A stretch of 64,000 bases of DNA from Dermatophagoides farinae. Its lineage: Eukaryota; Arthropoda; Arachnida; Sarcoptiformes; Pyroglyphidae. The number at the start of each line of letters is the position of its first letter. The stretch's first letter is position 1. The notes under the pieces were generated by a model. It was not told where the DNA came from. It was given only the letters and a program-made list of their open reading frames with translations, and ran no database searches. The stretch is taken from the NCBI RefSeq assembly GCF_024713945.1, contig NC_134677.1, forward strand, positions 6,575,001-6,639,000. Direction: 5' to 3'. This document shows, piece after piece, positions 52,619 through 64,000 of this stretch. The position numbers and the translations under genes were made by a program.

Positions 52619-53621
52619 ATGGATCTTCTTGGATCGATTCTTGACTCAATGGAAAAGCCACCACAAACTAGTTCAAAACAGGAGATTCTAATCAAAAGTT
52701 TGTTATGAACATTAAAAAAAAATAATGAAATCATCTTTTTTACTCAATTTTTTCTTTTTAGAACAACAAGAAACTTTGAGGAAAATAAATGAAATGGAAA
52801 AAGAAAAATTAAAAAAGATTAGCTCTAATGTTTGTATTAATAGCCAATATGTTATGAAAGTTAATTTTGATTAATTTATTCAATATAGATCGAACAACGA
52901 TTAATCAAATTTGTCAATGATTGTAACATGGAAAAGATAGAATTTGAGACTATGCCAAAAATACATCGAACTATTGTGTGAGTAATTTGTTGTCTGATTC
53001 AAATGATTCATGTTTGATCTAAAATGATTCTTTTTTTTAAAAAAAGTCACAATATTGCCGATAAACATGATTTGATAGTATACTCATTCGGCGTTGAAGA
53101 TGTTGATAGACACTGTGTTGTCTATAAAAAAGAATTCAAACCAACTGAAGAAGAATTGGATTGTCTTCGTAATGGTGAAGATGTATATGACAGAAAACTT
53201 AAAGAATTACATGAAAAAATGGTAATTTATGGAATTTTGTAATGAGTTTTTTCATTTATCAAAAAATATCGTTCTCAATTACAGAAATTAGAGCAAAACA
53301 AAACTGATAACGATAAGAATGTAAAAAAAAGAAAAAATCCAGAACCAAATACAAGCTATACGCTTAAATATGCTAATATAATTGGTTTAGATGTTGGTGA
53401 AGCTGCAGCAAAAATTACGACACCAAATCAACAATTTGGCATGGGTAAGAAAAAGATATTTCCATTTATAATTTGAAAAAATACTAATTACAACGTTTTA
53501 AATAAATAAATAAATAGTTCCCAGCTCAAACAAACGTGATCAACGATCCATTGAACAAATCTTAAATGATAATAAGAATAAAAAATTAAAAAATTGTATC
53601 AATTCATCATCATCATCATAA
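52619..53621 (+). CDS. SPAG7: SPAG7 homologue (R3H domain protein)
   Basis: Six exons: 52619-52697, 52762-52829, 52889-52977, 53047-53221, 53285-53444 and 53518-53621; 224 aa versus 227 in human. The N terminus MDLLGSILDSMEKPP is the family signature. A Lys/Glu coiled segment follows, then an R3H-like single-stranded nucleic-acid-binding domain (about 48-110; IHRTIVHNIAD, YSFGVED and VYKKEFKPTEEELD). Near the C terminus are YAN-I-IG and VPSSNKRDQRSIEQIL, with the conserved NKRDxRSIE. The end is Lys-rich then Ser5. The protein is conserved and linked to energy homeostasis in mice; molecular function is not established. Introns 1 and 2 both use GTTTGT donors. Divergent from NDUFB5. Confidence 0.95.
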
Positions 53622-53763
53622 ATTGGATACTATTTAGTGTTGAATTTAGAAATGAGATGGCGATAATGTTGTGTATCTATAGATCATGATCATCATTAAT
53701 TTTTATATTGAAAATTTACGAAAAAATAATTTAACGATATTTTGAAGAATTATAAATGAAAAA

Positions 53764-53769
53764 AATAAA
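53764..53769 (+). terminator. Poly(A) signal of SPAG7
   Basis: AATAAA 143 bases after the SPAG7 stop codon. Confidence 0.45.
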
Positions 53770-54555
53770 ATCAACAATTATTGAAAAGTTTCCATTTAAT
53801 CATCATTTTCATATGTAAACATATAAACAACAATCAATCGATCTAACGGTCGAATTCATTTCAAACACATAACATGATAACACAATTTGTTCGTTAATTA
53901 GTATACAAATTAATTACTTTAGGGATTATATTATCATTAAGTTGTAGCATAATTTGTTGTAATTGTGTTTGTGTTTCCACGAAGATTTCTTAACACCTAA
54001 TGTTGTCTATTTAAATAATTAATTACTTATTAAGCATCAAGCATTTTGTACAGCATTCCATTCTATTTATTTCATTCTATTTACATCAAAAAAAAACATT
54101 AATTGAATCCAGTCATTATAATTCATTTCAAAATATAACAAAATGATAAATTAATTTTTGTTTCCGGATACCATTGCTTTCCACTACCAAGACCATTAAA
54201 ACAAAGCACAAGGAAACGGAAATTTCAATCACCTCTTTATATATGAAATATTTAATCATTGCTCCATCATCTCTCACTATATATGTGCATGTGTGTGTGT
54301 GTGTTCTTTTTCTCCATGGTTTTAAATTGGGAACGATTTAACAAAATAATAAAACTATCTAAATATGTGCTTTTGTGGAAAATTTCATAGAATTTAGCAC
54401 TTTTATTCTCACTCAACACAATGATAATAATCGTTTTCGTACGTTGAATTGTCAGATTTAATTTGAGCTATTGTCATTTAAAGACATGCATACAACAAAA
54501 AAAAAACCTCGTAGGATGACAACAACGTAGCTATAGCAGCCATCTAAAAGCAGGC

Positions 54556-54572
54556 AACAACCATTGGTTGTT
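54556..54572. promoter_or_regulatory. 17-bp palindrome with central CCAAT/ATTGG
   Basis: Two perfect 8-base arms (AACAACCA / TGGTTGTT) around one T, in an unusually complex patch. The dyad symmetry suggests a dimeric protein site; the arms resemble SOX-like cores. Function is inference. Confidence 0.3.
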
Positions 54573-57548
54573 TCATCACCTCTGTCGCCATATAGTTTGT
54601 TGTTGTTGTTAATATTGGCTGAAGCCCCCGTTATGTTGACAGTTTGAAGATCCGATTAGGCGAATTGCTGATAACGGCTACGGCAACCAATGAAATTCAG
54701 TCATTTTTTTTTATCTCTTTCTTCGCATTAGTTGTCATTTCATGGGCTTAATCAGAATTGATTGAATCGAAAAAACGTTTATATATATCGTCGATCAATT
54801 TTTTTTTCTTCCAACCATTCGACACTCTCCATATATATAATAGAACGAAACATGGTATGAAGAATGAAAATTGGCGATAATTAGAATGGGAAAAAAAATT
54901 TACCACTCATCCTCGAAGCTATACTAGATGTAATTATTAATTTTGAAATTATGGATAGATTCATTTTTTTTTTTTGTCCTTACTCCGCCTTTTTCCATCT
55001 ATTATTGTTATCCACAATGTCAATGACGTTATATTGTGAATGTATTTGAATTTGGTGGAAAAATGATGATGATAAAAAAAATTGAATTATTAAAGATGAC
55101 GATGAACGTGTTTTTCTTTCGCTAATAATAATAATAATCATTTAATTTGAGATGCATTTTTCAATAAAATTTAAATTACATTCAATGGCCAACCAAAATG
55201 GTCCAAACACCAACGTCATTAGCATTGGAACGTTTCAACAAGAATATGTATGTGTACCAGGGGAAAAAAACTGAGTCAACACATTCTCTATTTCTTTTTT
55301 TTGTGCTAATTTTTTTCTCCATAAACGACAAAAATTGAATTGTTCTTGGTTATAATAATAATATATAATGCTTCTGGCTCAATTTTGGAACATTTATGTG
55401 TTTCAGCCGTGAAGTTGAAAAAAATGATGGCATTTCCTTTTTGCATGATGAAAAAAATTTTTTTTTTTTTACTTTTAGCACAATCAATGTTTGTTGACAA
55501 CATATATATATATACCATTTATTTATTGCACATGTATCCTTTTTTTTGTTGCTGAACTGAACTGAATATCATTCACAAAAGCAAAAAAAAAAATTGAAGA
55601 GAAATCTTCTGACACTATAATACAGGCAAACATACAATGGCTAGCAGCAAGTAAAAATAAACAATTTTATTGCCATGCTCCGCCTTTGTATCACGGAATC
55701 CCGCCCAATGATTGGCAATACAATGACCAAAAAAAAAAAAACCATTCAGAAAAAATGCATATATATTGGTCGATGAATGGCTAATTTTTTATTCGATTCT
55801 CGACCAAACAAGTGATGGGTGCTATCAGCCAAAATGATGAACAACCAGTAAGCCAACTAACTAGTCGAAAAAAAAACATTGTTGGACATTATTGGCAATT
55901 TAAAAAAAAAAAATACCACAGCAATTCCAATATCGATGACGAATTCGTATTTGCCAAACATTGTTACATCGTTTGTAGTTTAAAATATACGAATGAAAAT
56001 GGAGAAAAAACTATTAAATAATTATTAAATTATCACAAGAAAAATATTTGAACCAAAGATATCGATGAAATGATTTTTTTTTTAAAAAAAAACAAAGAAT
56101 TTCAACTAATAGGAGTAAAATGAATTTGAAATTTGTATCAAAAATAATTTTCATCTATTAATGAAAATGTGTAAATAACTCACAATTAATCGACTGTAGA
56201 AAAATTTGTTATTATTATTATTATGGATCAAAATTGGGTGTTGATTTTTTTTTGGCCATAATTAATTATAGCCTTATTTAACTCGATATTTTTGTGTGGC
56301 CATATCACCCCACATTACACATAACATTATCCCTTTTTTTATGATGAACATAATTTTTTTTTTTTGGAAAATTTCATTTATTATTTAATTAAAATTCTTT
56401 TACAGAAGAATTTTTTTTATAATCTTTTTCTCATTGTTAAAAATGATGACGATGGCATGAAATTTTTCATCATCTAGTTGATTTTCAATTTAATTAAGCT
56501 TTCACTAGCTTTCCATTCAAATCAATATTAGTTTTTGAGACGCGTGCGTTGACTGATTTTATTTTTCAAACAAAAAAAAAAATTTTTTTTTTGATCGAAT
56601 AACTTTGAATGAATATCAAAAACAACCAATTTCGATCCATCAACTCGTGAATTATATTTTTTTATTACATAAACTGAACAATCGTGCGCATCATTTCTTA
56701 CTTTTTTTGCATTCCTTTTTTTCTGACTGTATTTCAAAATACAAACGCGCGCGATACTTTTTTTTGGGGGCTTTTACTAACTGAATCGATGATTTCAATC
56801 TTCGATTCTTTCATTTATTTTTTTTTTGGTTCAGTATAACACTATTTCAATTAGCGTTGCTATGTATTTGTGTTTAGCTCTTTTTTTTCTGTTTTGTTAT
56901 TCCATCACATCACATTCACACAGCATGTTGCCAATTTGACAGTGTTGATTGTTGTCTTGTTCGGTTTTGGTTCGACTTGATCGAGATCATCATTTGGAAC
57001 GATTTTTTTTTTGTCGTTACTTTCATTCATTTCTATCTATTTATTTTTTCTCTTTTTTTTTCTCACTAACTGTGTATGTTGTGTTGGTTTCATCTTGAAC
57101 ATGCGAACAAGCACCCAAGAGGCGGCAATTATGATGACTCGCCTACTCTTCATTTTTTGTTCATTGTTTGTTTCTAGTTGTTTCAAGCATTCATTTGTAG
57201 CCACCATCATGGACATCATAGAAATAGTAGTTTTTGATGAAGATGGATCAAAAAAAAAAAAAAAAAATAGATCTCATTAGCTGATCACAACCATCTTACT
57301 GATTAACTGACGAACCAACATTTGAAATCAATTTTTTCCATTTACTCATTATTCAACGGAATTGATCACGACAAAACGAAAAAAAAAAATCTTTTCCTAT
57401 TTCTTATTGTTATCATAAGAGTATGAACGAGATCTTAATTGCTACTTAACTATCAAACCAAGAATTGGAATCTGTTCCTAATTTTAATTGTGATGTTAAT
57501 CACTCGACATTGAAAACAATCGACGAATAACAAATTATCCAGTAAAAA

Positions 57549-58440
57549 ATGCTGAATTCATCAAATAATAGTCGTATTGGTAAAAACTACAACTACAACA
57601 GACACCATTGCCATTGAAACGACAACAAAATCATTATTAGGCAATAATATAAACACCTCATCATCATCATCATCACGAGCTATACAACAATACCAACAAT
57701 CACCGTTTGCTATACATCAATTACTTGGTTTGTCCACTACGACCAAAACTAATAATCGAAATGGATCAATAATAACCAAGTCAAAACTTTGTAGTCCAAC
57801 AAACACATCGACAACAATATCGGATACACATACAGATGATGATATCGATGCTGAAGATGAATATGATGATGACGATGAAGATGATAATTCAAGAATATCG
57901 AATACAAGTCATGCAAGTAGCCATAGTAATCATAGTAGTCATAGCAATAGTAGCATATCCGTTGGTTCACATAGTACGGCTGTTTCATCATCAAAATTGT
58001 TAGGAATTTTTCCACCGACAACATCATCGATATCGATACTACAAGCAACAAATAATAATAGTTCCTCATCATTTAATGTGAATAATTTGGTCAATACGAC
58101 CAATGTTTCGGCTACGAATTTTTCCTCCATATATTTTCCAACCTCGCGCCATCATCATTCATCATCATTGTCATCAACAGTTACGTCAACACAACCACCG
58201 CCATCATCATCAGTGGCAAATTCTACAACAAATTGTTTTGGTAACAATGATGCTGCAGCTACAACTGCTGCTGCTGTTGCTGCCGTATGTCAATCGATCA
58301 ATGATCATCCAATATCATCAGCCACAATTCAACGTGGAACATCGATTCCATCATATTTTAATTCTTCAACAGCCGCTGCTGCTGCATTCATGTCGGCTCA
58401 TGTTGGTCATCAATTTCATCAACATCATCATCATCATCAG

Positions 58441-58471
<31 letters not shown>

Positions 58472-58627
58472 CGCAACCACAACAACAGCAACATCAACAA
58501 ACGAATGCAATTTCTAATACTAAAAATTCTTTTGCAGGAATCGGTAACAACAGCAGTACAACTTCACTATTCAATCCATTTGGTACAAATGAAATTGGAA
58601 AATTTGGTGACAAAAATTGTTCCACGG
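57549..58627 (+). CDS. First coding exon of a probable Vsx-type homeobox gene (partial)
   Basis: A large open exon ending TCC ACG G at a strong GTAAGT donor (58628, phase 1). It encodes about 345 residues rich in Ser, Thr, Asn, His, Gln and Ala. Near its start is SPFAIHQLLGL, an octapeptide/eh1-type repressor motif of the kind found at the N terminus of paired-class Vsx1/Vsx2 proteins (FxIxxLLGL). A conserved-looking acidic block (DDDIDAEDEYDDDDEDD) follows. No homeodomain exon is visible downstream in the window, so it should lie beyond 64000. Start problem: the frame containing the octapeptide has no upstream ATG before an in-frame stop at 57553-57555, whereas the only good ATG (57549, MLNSSNNSRIG) is in another frame. 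Family assignment rests on one short motif. Confidence 0.55.
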
Positions 58628-61600
58628 GTAAGTTTAATAATATGATGATGATGGTCTTAAAAATTAATGGTGACAAAAAAACTTGTGGACAATCATTATT
58701 TTTTTTTTGTAAACCGAAACATAAATAAATGCTTCTTTACTTGTACAATGAACATTGTATTTAGATCTAAATCTAAAATTTATTTGAATATTATTAAATA
58801 CAGGATATTCATTCTGTTGTAGTGTATTCATGTTTTTTTTTTGTTATCTTTTCCATTGTTTCCTCAATCATTTTATAAATTGATGATTTGAAAAAAAGGT
58901 GACAAAAACATTTATTCATTTTGAATGAATGGTTAATGGAAAAAAAATACCATCATCACCGTTTAATATTCAGAAAAAAAAGAAATCAAATATGAAAATG
59001 AAAATGACATGTTTTTTTTCTTTGTTCAATTCGATCATTCACTCATTTTATATTCAATTTATATTGAACAAAACCATTCGATTGAATATCATTTAAATAC
59101 CTATTCAATCCAAATTAAGTTAAATGTGTCGCTCTTTACTCACAATTTAGTCAAGTAATCGTGTCAAAGTCAATAGAATAAATGTGAAATAGCAAATCAA
59201 TGAACATTTACTAGATAGAATGAATGAATGAATGAATAAATGTCACATTTGATTCAAATCAAAATTGTTGTTGTTTTTTTGTTCAACTTTGTCAACTCGT
59301 GTGTTTTTGAATCTCGTTTCTTTTGCCCTATGTTGAATTCAAGAAATAAAGTCCTTGGTGCATTGAGTTCATCCATCGACAACAACAAAAGGCCAAAGCA
59401 ATAGCACGCCTTTGTTGTATGACAAGACAATCAAACAATACAAATAAAAAAAAAAATAAATATGACAAGGACAGTGACATTGACAATCATGTGACCATCA
59501 TGTCATAATTTTTGATGATGATGATCAATACTGATGATGATGATGATGATGACCGGTAGTCAATATGATAAACCATTAATATGTCAGACACACAATTGGT
59601 GATTGGGCAATTTCAAATTCGTTATCAAAATATAAATTATTAATTTGTCTTATTCAAAGAAAAAAAAATGAAAGATTATGCGTCTAATTTGCAAGCTGCT
59701 TTCAAATATTTTTTTTTCTAATTTGCAAGTGTGAACTCCATTGAATTCATCATTCTGTTCATTGTCTGCTATATTTTTCGAAAATATATAGAATGGAACA
59801 GATGATGATGATGATGATGATGGTATATACAAGTCAAGTGACAAAAGCAAATATTCCAAAATATGCTATGACACAGTATGTGGCATGTACACACACAAAC
59901 ACACACACACACTTCAATTGGAACGAAAAAAAGAAAGAGAAAAAAAAATAATGCTGCATACACTCTTTAGTATAGTAGTTATTAGTCAATTATAATTTTC
60001 AATATACAAAATACGGAATTTTTCTTAATGATGATGAATTTGAATGATAAGGCACACATATACGCACTATGAGAGTCTGATGGTCATGATGTACAATTTT
60101 TTTTTTTATTATAAATATACACGCGCCTGTGTATCTAACTGAAATTCGGGTGTCAAATCATAGTCATTCTTTAGTAACTATCTATCTATTGATCTAAACT
60201 ATATATCGGCCAATCACCACGAAATAATAATCATGATAATAATGATAAAAATGACTGCTGAATATCGAAACTCTGAATGTCAGTAGAGGCAAGCAATGTT
60301 TACATTTTTTTTTCCTTTTTTTTCATTTTACTCACAAAATTCTATTGTCGATCAACTTCATCGACTTTTAAGTGACTTGTTCTCGTTAAGATCGGTTATA
60401 ATTTGAATCAATTGTTATGTTATTGTTATTATTGACATTGGCCATCATCACCGACCAACTACTGATTGACACATACACGACACACACACACACACAATGA
60501 TTTGTTATTTTTTTTTTTGTTAGCGTACACTCGATGGCGAAGTTGTGGGCGAAGAAAAAAAAATTCTTTGCCTTTTGAACGAAATTCTATTCGCATTCAC
60601 TACAATAATACGCCTGTCAAATTTGTATCAACCAATCAATCAATTGATCGATTATTTTATTTTTTTTTGTAAAATAATTGATTAATTGGCAAATTTTCAA
60701 CTTTCATGGTGATAATAATAATAATGGCTACTGTTATAATGGTGATAGCACACGAATAACAATCATTTTAACCTTTTATTGGCTGTTATTTGGCTTATAT
60801 TTTATTTCGTGTGTGTGTGTGTGTTCAATTAATTAATTACTTTATTAATTACACTCTTGATATGGCTAAGATGATAATTCTTATACATATGGCAGTGAAT
60901 TTAATATAAATGATAAAAGACTGAAAACAAAACAAAAAAATTAATTAAATTATTGATTTTTTTTGCATGGAAAAAATTTTTCTTTAAAAAACGAATGCTT
61001 TCCATCATCATGACAATAGACAAAAGACCATAGGCCATTGATGAAACAATCCAATTAATGAAAATGAGAGAGAGACAGAGAGAAAGATGCTTTTAGAATG
61101 GAAAATGAAGAAAAAAAAAGTGATGCTCAACGACAATATAACGAGTCAATAATAAATAATGTCTACATTGTACACTATTTTTGTTCCATCATTCAATGAT
61201 CGGTCAATTAAGAAAACGGTTTTCAGTCATCATCATCATCATCATCATCATTATATTTGGAATGAAAACTAAAACTAAAGTTATCCGATGTAAAAAAAAA
61301 GAAAAAAATTGAAAAATCATCCATTAAGAATTTGGTTGAACATTTTTTTTTACAGTTTTTTTGTTTTGTTTTTCGAGTCATTATACTCGCACACACACTA
61401 AGAGAGAAAGAACAATAACGGATGATGATGATGACGATGTCATTTAATTCTGTGAAAATGAAATCAAAAGATTTTTTTTTAATGGTCTCTTTTCTGTCAA
61501 AAGTTTTTGTTTTTCATTATAAAAATTTTAAACAATAGACATCTAAAAGCCATCTTGATTCTTTTTCTTTTCTTTTTTTTTATTTGATCATAATGATCAT

Positions 61601-64000
61601 ATATGAATTGGATGCATTTTCACAATTGTAAAACTAAAATAAAAAAAATCCAATTCAATTTGACCACTGTTGTATGTGTGAAAAACAACAACAACAATAA
61701 CAACAACAACAATGATTAAGTTCGATCTTCATAGATTATCAATTAGTAATCAAATACCCGGATGAAATCATTTTTTTTTTGATTCGATCAATAAAATGAA
61801 ATTGATTGATTGATTGATTACAATACAATACAATACAATCGACAACAATTATTAGATTGGTTATTTAGTTAATTGTACTTCAATTTTTTTCTTTTATATT
61901 AATCCATCCAACAATAATATATATGTTTTGTCCAATTGTAAAGTCAATGATTTTAAATTGAATTTTTTTTTTTTGATGGCCTGTTCATTTCAGATTACAG
62001 AGAAAAAAATGATAATAAATGAAATGAATAAATAAATGAAAGAAAAAAAAATGAAACATACATACATAAACACAAAAAGTGTTCGTATAAAGACAATAGT
62101 GAACAAGTGGTAAAGAAAACAAAACAAAAAAAATTGGCAGACATTTTGTGTAAATATTTACCATGGCATTAACACACACAGTGACAGAGAGTAACGAATA
62201 ATGAATTTAACAAGAGCAAGGAATTGTAATGTGTTATGCATTGATAGAAATTAATTTCATAAAGCTTGCCAACCAACCAACCAACCAACCAAATTCAAAT
62301 CTCTTGAGATGTGCATTACTCATAAGAATGGATATAATAAATGAATGAATTAGAATGACAACAAAATGGTGAATGAGAAATGAGAAATGAGATGTGTTAA
62401 GATGCACACACGTTGATTGGTGATTTTTCAAGTGATGAAATTTTGAAAACTTTGATGTTGTTGTTTTGTTACTTTTTGGCCTTTTTTTTTGATTCTATCT
62501 CGTTTTTTTATAATTATTATTATTTTGAATGAATGAATTGCAAACTATGTGGAAAATCAACACACACATACACACACACACACACACACTTGAAACATCA
62601 TTTTTCTCTCAATTCGATGAGTATGGTTCGATGAACAGGTAATAAAGAAACGGAAAAGAGAGAAGGAGAGAGAAATGTTTCATTTAAACATGTTTCAATA
62701 TCGTTTTATTTAGTTTTATTCAGTCATCTTCAGTTTTTTTTGTTACCTGTAGATTAATAACTTTACCTTAATAATATTGGTTATGATGTTGATGTAAATA
62801 AAATTTTTTTTTTTATTTGATTCGATTCAAGTGTATTTTTTTTCATCATTTCCATCAATGAAATAAATTTGATTGGCAGCCAATTCAGGCATGCAAAATG
62901 CATGAATTCTAAATAAAAATTTTTTTTTGTGTGTGTGTGTGTGTACATTCAAAATAGAACAGGTATTTAAGTATGTAAAGTACTACAAACACACCTAATT
63001 GATTCCGAATGTATGCACTAAATGTTGAACAAGTTAGCTGAATGAAGATGAAAAATAATCATTAATATATACACATTGTCAGCAATGTAAATTGAATGAG
63101 ATTCAAGGATAAAAAACAAGAAAAACATAAATCTATATATAAATTGATTTTGCGTGCACAGATATGATCGATCATTGCCATTTATTAAAGCCCGAATTAA
63201 CAATTTAAATTGTATTCAAAGGCGTAATCATACTGTAATTCTTATTATAGTTAGCTTCAAAAAAATAGATTATCAAGAATCCCTCTTTTCCTTTCAAATT
63301 CTCCCCAACAAAAAAAAATAGAACAATTGGCTGATTATTACAAATTAAATTGAACTATTAGCTTGACAATATATATATATGAACATTATGATAAAATGGC
63401 AAACATAGGATTTTAGTTTCGTGTAACGTTCCTGGAAAGTCTAATAATAATAACCAATCATGGCATCGTTTTGTTATAATTTTACTATCCATTGCATGAC
63501 TATTTTGTGTTTGTGTGAAAATTCAATTTACTATTCACATTTTTTTTTATCATTCTTTCCATTTTTTTGTGTCGTTATTGGTTGGTCAACAACAAATCGG
63601 ATTTAATGCTTATAAAATAATGATGATGATTATAATCATGATTGTTCAATCTATGATAATAATATTCATTCAGTTTTTGTTGTTGCTTTATATTCGATTC
63701 GGATTATATCCACTCGAGCGGATCGACGATATATATTTGTGTGTGTGTGTGTGTGTGTGTGTTTGTATGTGTTTTTAGCCCGTTTAACCGCATTAATCGT
63801 TATATTCGGTTCTTTAGGTTTTGGAATTGATTTTATCAAGAAAAAAAAATTGTTCCACCAAACCAAATCATATCACGCATATTAGACTAAGCTGAATTCT
63901 GTTTTCATCCATAGCTTGTCAGTTTGATAGATTGGAATTTTTTTTTGTCCATTATTAGAATAAAAGAGAATAATAATATTTTTAGTGTGTGTTCTTAAAC
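58628..64000 (+). other. Probable intron of the Vsx-like gene
   Basis: 5.4 kb downstream of the strong donor with no supportable exon, no homeodomain codons such as WFQNRR, and only simple repeats: (CCAA)6 at 62269-62292, (GATT)n and (CAATA)n at about 61803-61840, CA runs at about 59889-59912, 60480-60496 and 62560-62589, and a GT run at 63738-63761. It is labelled intron by inference from the open donor. Confidence 0.45.
62269..62292. repeat. (CCAA)6 tetramer tract
   Basis: Six perfect CCAA units. Confidence 0.85.

Larger units (their letters stand above)
53622..57548. other. Intergenic region SPAG7 to Vsx-like gene
   Basis: No convincing gene. AATAAA at 53764-53769 is the likely SPAG7 poly(A) signal. 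A less repetitive, relatively G+C-richer patch at about 54510-54710 contains a 17-bp palindrome (54556-54572) and is a candidate enhancer. The rest is poly-A/T and ATG repeats; the last few hundred bases are probably 5' flank or UTR of the Vsx-like exon. Confidence 0.5.

Noticed and set aside
55812-56021. 69-codon plus-strand frame
   Set aside because: No domain, no splice context, rich in Lys from poly-A tracts.
56528-56737. 69-codon minus-strand frame
   Set aside because: Lys-rich through poly-T tracts; no family resemblance.
57011-57280. 89-codon frame with hydrophobic N terminus, upstream of the Vsx-like exon
   Set aside because: The hydrophobic part is poly-T-derived Phe/Leu and the end is poly-A Lys; more likely 5' flank or UTR.
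57580-57601. A genuine 22-nt intron in the Vsx-like exon
   Set aside because: It restores frame and has GT-AG ends but is much shorter than any animal intron I know; kept only as a puzzle, not annotated as an intron.

Overview
This window is nuclear DNA of an arthropod, most likely an astigmatid mite (dust or scab mite). The grounds are very AT-rich sequence, spliceosomal introns mostly of 50-80 nt, many short microsatellites (CAT/ATG, CA/GT, poly-A), and single-copy animal genes with arthropod-like architecture. The mite assignment is inference. I saw no tRNA, rRNA, CRISPR array, transposon or bacterial gene.

Left part (about 2-24 kb) is gene-dense. In order: a CIB2-like EF-hand protein (+); a homologue of the uncharacterised protein KIAA0513 (-); HNF4 (+), a nuclear receptor with two alternative first coding exons; VPS52 (-), a GARP/EARP tethering subunit; phospholipase C-gamma (+); TMEM41B (+); and a divergent casein kinase 1 (-). 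Convergent pairs sit tail to tail: 289 bp (CIB2/KIAA0513), 176 bp (HNF4/VPS52) and 81 bp (TMEM41B/CK1). VPS52 and PLC-gamma are divergent from about 0.4 kb.

Right part (about 24-64 kb) is gene-poor and microsatellite-rich. It holds the homeobox gene Dbx (-, 29.8-40.3 kb, five coding exons), a compact divergent pair NDUFB5 (-)/SPAG7 (+) at 51.7-53.6 kb, and the first large coding exon of a probable Vsx-type homeobox gene (+, 57.5-58.6 kb) whose homeodomain is not in the window.

All exon joins were derived by hand from splice sites, reading phase and similarity to remembered family sequences. Phases close exactly for every complete gene. The most notable observations are: PLC-gamma has lost its SH3 domain; HNF4 has two alternative first coding exons and a possible symmetric cassette exon, all phase 1; upstream ORFs terminate across main start codons; a CA microsatellite occupies a Dbx 3' splice site; 5' splice sites of the GTT class recur; and the start of the Vsx-like exon is out of frame with its only good ATG.
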